A DNA stretch of 64,000 bases from positions 182,420,947-182,484,946 of the forward strand of contig NC_135783.1 of NCBI RefSeq assembly GCF_051106095.1, given 5' to 3'. Under the pieces are notes generated by a model, which was given only the letters and a program-made list of their open reading frames with translations, did not search any database and was not told the DNA's origin. This DNA is from Pogona vitticeps. Taxonomy: Eukaryota > Chordata > Lepidosauria > Squamata > Agamidae. Each line of letters begins with the position of its first letter. The stretch's first letter is position 1. This document shows, piece after piece, positions 60,870-64,000 of this stretch. The translations under genes and the position numbers were made by a program.

Positions 60870-60985
60870 GCTTGCTAGTTACCCAATTGTGTGCATTCAC
60901 AGAGGCCACGAAGAAGAAAGACAGATTACTTGTCTGTAACCATGATTCTTCAAGTGGACATCTGTGAATTCACACACACCACCGG
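60870..60985 (+). repeat. DIRS copy 2, internal complementary region
   Basis: ACCCAATTGTGTGCATTCAC AGAGGCCACGAAGAAG is the complement of the left end (about 55,503-55,540). The next segment, TGTAACCATGATTCTTCAAGT, is the complement of the right end (about 61,333-61,360). Confidence 0.9.
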
Positions 60986-61121
60986 CCTCCTCACTATCCG
61001 TCACTGATTATGTATATGTTAAGCTCAGGCTATTGTGGCGAATAAACGGAACTGAAGGCTGAGGCAGGTGGAGCATGCGCAATAGGGGCAATTCTAAACT
61101 TTGTTACTTTTTTTAGAAAAG

Positions 61122-61273
61122 CTCTAGAACAGTGGTGTCGAACTGTGGCCCTCCAGATGTTCTTGGACTTCAACTCCCAGAAGCCTTCACCACCACCTCT
61201 GCTGGCCAGGATTTCTGGGAGTTGAAGGCCAAGAACATCTGGAGGGCCACAGTTTGACACCACTGCTCTAGAA
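61122..61273. mobile_element. 136-bp palindromic hAT miniature element in DIRS copy 2 terminal repeat
   Basis: The element spans 61,130-61,265 (CAGTGGTGTCGAACTGTGGC ... GCCACAGTTTGACACCACTG) with the exact 8-bp duplication CTCTAGAA on both sides. It is the same length and arm sequence as the copy at 24,927. It interrupts the right inverted terminal repeat of DIRS copy 2. Confidence 0.95.
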
Positions 61274-61369
61274 GATTACGAGAAGACCAGCACCGGCGCT
61301 GTCAAACCCAATTTTGTGAATTCACAGAGGTCTACTTGAAGAACCATGGTTATAGGTAAGTAACCTGTT

Positions 61370-61626
61370 TTATGCTATATATCTGTGAAGATTCTCAGTC
61401 ATCCAGGTGAGGTTATCTGGAAGTGGAGTCATAGCAACTGGACTTCTTTCTTACTAGGTTGAAACATTTTGCTATTCATCCAAGTAGCTTCTTCAGACTG
61501 AAGGAGCTACTTGGATGAGTAGAGAAATGTTTCAACCTAATAAGGAAGAAGTCCAGTTGCTATGACTCCATTTCTAGATATACGTGCTATTCTATTTTTT
61601 TAAATTTGACTTTAAGGTGCAATCAG
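61370..61626. mobile_element. inverted-repeat fragment, Penelope-like
   Basis: It opens CTGTGAAGATTCTCAGTCATCC. From about 61,420 to 61,568 it is a long hairpin: GTCATAGCAACTGGACTTCT ... AGAAGTCCAGTTGCTATGAC, with centre CTTCAGACTGAAG. The CATCCAAGTAGCTTCTTCAG segment is typical of the terminal repeats of Penelope/Neptune-type elements in fish and reptiles. Family by memory of that motif only. Confidence 0.6.
61529..61626 (+). repeat. 98-bp direct repeat, left copy
   Basis: GTTTCAACCTAATAAGGAAG ... TTTAAGGTGCAATCAG. It matches 63,569-63,666 with about 5 differences and brackets the half-LINE-like insert. Confidence 0.9.
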
Positions 61627-63568
61627 GGAGAAGGAGAAGCAACGAGCAGCAAGAACAGGGGAATTTCCAGGGCTCTGGATTCCCCTGGGTTTTACTCCGA
61701 GTCAGAGACCCCCCCCGGAGAAGGGGGGCAAGTTCCACAGGAGAGTGGGGCTTGTTAGCAAGTGGGGGCCTTGGAACCACCGAATTTCAGATGGCAGTCT
61801 GTTTTTTGGAAGAGTTCCCTTCCTACACGCAATCTGTCTCGTGAAGTCGCCACGACGGTGAGTTAGCTGCTCGGAATGGGGAGGTTTTGAAATTTATTAT
61901 CTGACTACAGAACAGAGATTAAAGATCTGCTGCTAAGGTACAGCAAGTAAAAGACCAAATCTGCTATTTGAAAGCTGATAAGAAGGAGATCTCAAGCGGC
62001 ATAAACTTGTAGATGCCTGTAACATCGGAGTTTTCTTTACTATGCCACAGTTCAGAAACAAAACCAACTTGCTCTTTTTCTCTCTTAACCCTTCCTCCCA
62101 GAGAAACTGGCTCTTCATAAATCTATAAAGTCAGGACTTAAGAACCCTAAATAACTCTGTATGATTTAATCTACGTGACTCTGTATCTGACTACAAGGTG
62201 ATCTGTAAATCAAATAACATTAATGGATTCCCCCCTCGTAAGACTTTAAGTGTGGGAAATTTGAGTAACTAATCTGCTGACTGCTACAGCCATGGAAGGT
62301 GGGGGAGAATTATCATCACAACTGGCAATGATTCATATCAAGGAACTTCTTCAAGAATGTCAAAGGAACATAATTAATCATTTGAAAATGCAAATTGATG
62401 AGTGCAGAATGGACCTGAAAGTGACTTTTTCTGCTTTACACAAAAAGATCGAAAGCAAGGAGAAACTGCTTAACCAAATCTTTAATGAACAGTCTTCAAT
62501 GCCGGAGAAACAGCCAGAGCCAAAGAGAAAGCAGAAACCAGAAGAGAAACCAGAGCCAAAGAGAAAGAAGAAAAAGACTCCTCTTTTTCAAAGGATGACT
62601 AAAAAAGACAAAAGGGGGGCAGGGAAAGGAGAATGTTTCTTAAGACTGTTCCGAAAAGCAAGAATCTAGAGGGGGAGGGATGGGCAAAGCTGAGGGCAGC
62701 AATATGTTGCTCCAAAACCAGAATACTGACTACATTGGGATCAAATTAGTCAATCACATAGAAAATGTTTTTAAAAAATATTATAGATGGCATTTCAAAA
62801 CTGGAAAACGCTTGTTTGTGAGGCATGTATATTGAGACATTAAATATGTATGACCATAACACTGACAATGTTGACAAGATTAGAGAGCCAATCCTGGTTT
62901 GATGACACTAGAGCTGATAAATAGAAACCAGAAAGAAGGAAGTTACTTGCTGAATAAATAATAGAAGTCACTTGGTTTAAGATAGCTATAGCGAATATAT
63001 AATTGATATATAAAGCAACATGACTAACATACTATAAGCAAATTTGGCCTGATATGAAATTTAAGGTTAGACAACCGTATGTGATTTATAAACTTTAGAA
63101 ATGATGATGACAATATTGGATGTTTTGTTTTAAGGTATGTATATGGAAATATCAAATATGTGTGAACCATAAGAATGATTATGCTAAGAATGGAGATCAT
63201 CGAGGAATGAATAGGCCTGTGAGGATATTATGATGGATATGATGAGAGACAGATGGATGGAAATGCAGATGAGAGAATTAAAAAAAATATTATAAATTTA
63301 TGATGTTTAGATGCTTAATTAGATATTTAAAATAGTGATGTGGAATATAACATGTGCAGATGCACATGGATATATTATTTCTGTAGTCAGAATCTATATA
63401 ATAGATAAGCTGGTATGAGAAATACCTCTCCGCCTATATGTTTGTTTTGTTAGTCTTCTATGTTTTGTTAGTTTCATGTGTTATTGTTTCGTAGGTTTTG
63501 TAGGTATTTCTGTTGTTGTTTGTTGTAGATATGTATGTCATAAAAATAATAAAATACTTTAAAAAAAC
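61627..63568 (+). mobile_element. non-autonomous LINE-like insert (half-LINE type), 1.94 kb
   Basis: The insert has a CpG-bearing GC-rich 5' part (about 61,630-61,875) resembling a LINE 5' UTR, then one short ORF (62,292-62,669), then a long AT-rich 3' part ending AATAAAATACTTTAAAAAAA. There is no reverse transcriptase. This layout resembles ORF1-only half-L1 elements known from mammals; the comparison is inference. It is bracketed by the 98-bp repeat. Confidence 0.5.
62292..62669 (+). CDS. 125-residue basic ORF of the LINE-like insert
   Basis: The frame starts MEGGGELSSQLAMIHIKELL. A predicted helical, heptad-like stretch (about residues 15-65, LLQECQRNIINHLKMQIDEC…) precedes a strongly basic Lys/Glu/Pro tail with a repeated EPKRK unit (QPEPKRKQKPEEKPEPKRKK). 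It ends LFRKARI. A coiled coil followed by a basic nucleic-acid-binding tail recalls a shortened LINE ORF1 protein, but no RRM or zinc knuckle is seen. It has one uninterrupted frame with the ATG in context GCCATGG. Whether it is ever translated is unknown. Confidence 0.4.
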   Translation: MEGGGELSSQLAMIHIKELLQECQRNIINHLKMQIDECRMDLKVTFSALHKKIESKEKLLNQIFNEQSSMPEKQPEPKRKQKPEEKPEPKRKKKKTPLFQRMTKKDKRGAGKGECFLRLFRKARI

Positions 63569-63666
63569 GTTTCAACCTAATAAGGAAGAAGTCCAGTTGC
63601 TATGACTCCACTTCCAGATATACTTGCTATTCTGTTTTTTGAAATTTGACTTTAAGGTGCAATCAG
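63569..63666 (+). repeat. 98-bp direct repeat, right copy
   Basis: It resumes the Penelope-like sequence after the A-rich tail of the insert. About 95 percent identical to 61,529-61,626. Confidence 0.9.
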
Positions 63667-63786
63667 ATGTCAGGAAGGGCATGTGTCTGCACCAGAAAGG
63701 ATCACTTTGTAGGGAGCAGTCTCCCTTAAAGCAAACCTTGTTGGGAAATTGCTCTAGTTTAGCCATGAAGAGAGTGCAATTCCCCA

Positions 63787-64000
63787 TACAGTGCTGCCTC
63801 GACTTACAAACGCCCCTACCTACAAACATTTCGACTTACAAACAGCTCTGCTCACAAAATTTTGCTTCAACTTGCGAGTGGAGTTTTGACCTAAGAAGAA
63901 AAAGGCGGGAAATTCAAACTGTTGGTGGTGAAGAGGCTGTTTCTTTGTAGCTCTTTCGCCCCAATGGTTAGAGAAGGGAGTCAGGGAACTTTTTTACTCC
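63787..64000 (+). mobile_element. Tc1/mariner-like miniature element, cut by window end
   Basis: The TIR CAGTGCTGCCTCGACTTACA starts at 63,789 after a TA. The next blocks (ACCTACAAACATTTCGACTT and TTTTGCTTCAACTTGCGAG) match the start of the element at 4,304. The right end lies outside. Confidence 0.8.

Larger units (their letters stand above)
55503..61367 (+). mobile_element. DIRS-type tyrosine-recombinase retroelement, copy 2 (fossil)
   Basis: A 5.9 kb element in the same orientation, related to copy 1 but clearly a different subfamily by sequence. Parts in order: left inverted terminal repeat, gag-like region with a Cys-rich motif (about 55,980-57,990), reverse transcriptase (about 58,200-58,670), RNase H (about 58,990-59,420), tyrosine recombinase (about 59,850-60,830), internal complementary region, right inverted terminal repeat. 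It is broken, with several to about ten breaks. A LINE/SINE tail (about 59,118-59,185) and a 136-bp hAT element (61,130-61,265) have inserted into it. The terminal repeats differ at about 6 percent, so it looks younger than copy 1. Confidence 0.88.

Overview
The window is vertebrate nuclear DNA, almost certainly from a squamate reptile (lizard or snake). It carries two spliced host genes in vertebrate exon-intron style. The surrounding repeats include a Sauria-type SINE, CR1, RTE/BovB-like and CR1/L2/Rex1-group LINE pieces, and palindromic hAT miniature elements. The species cannot be named from the sequence.

Host genes: both lie on the + strand, head to tail. WDR12 is complete (ATG at 12,915, stop codon ending at 28,247). 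Its 13 coding exons encode 425 residues of a nucleolar 60S ribosome-assembly factor (NLE domain plus WD40 propeller). ICA1L follows. Its CpG-rich 5' end is at about 31,970-32,620, its first coding exon at 42,086, and three more exons run to 48,327, giving residues 1-185 (the start of the arfaptin-type BAR domain). The rest lies beyond the window. The order WDR12 then ICA1L on one strand matches human 2q33. CARF, the divergent neighbour of WDR12 in human, should lie to the left on the - strand, but no CARF coding exon was recognised.

Layout: 1-12,500 is non-coding and repeat-rich, with an orphan CpG patch at 8,700-9,000. WDR12 occupies 12,540-28,900. A repeat-rich spacer holds the Sauria SINE (28,900-31,970). 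The long first intron of ICA1L (32,620-42,078) contains two closely similar 5'-truncated LINE copies and a 1.1 kb GC-rich miniature DNA transposon. Past 48,327, the fourth ICA1L coding intron fills the rest of the window. It holds two broken DIRS-type tyrosine-recombinase retroelements in the same orientation (about 48,942-55,041 and 55,503-61,367), each with inverted terminal repeats and an internal complementary region. They are followed by a 1.9 kb insert that looks like a half-LINE, bracketed by a 98-bp direct repeat.

Points most worth a second look: a miniature transposon that ends 17 bp before WDR12 exon 2 and therefore should supply its branch point; a probable GC-type splice donor in ICA1L; the DIRS pair with its circle-junction region; the half-LINE-like insert; and several miniature transposon families with exact target-site duplications and very variable, GC-rich interiors. 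I saw no functional RNA gene, CRISPR array or prokaryote-type operon.
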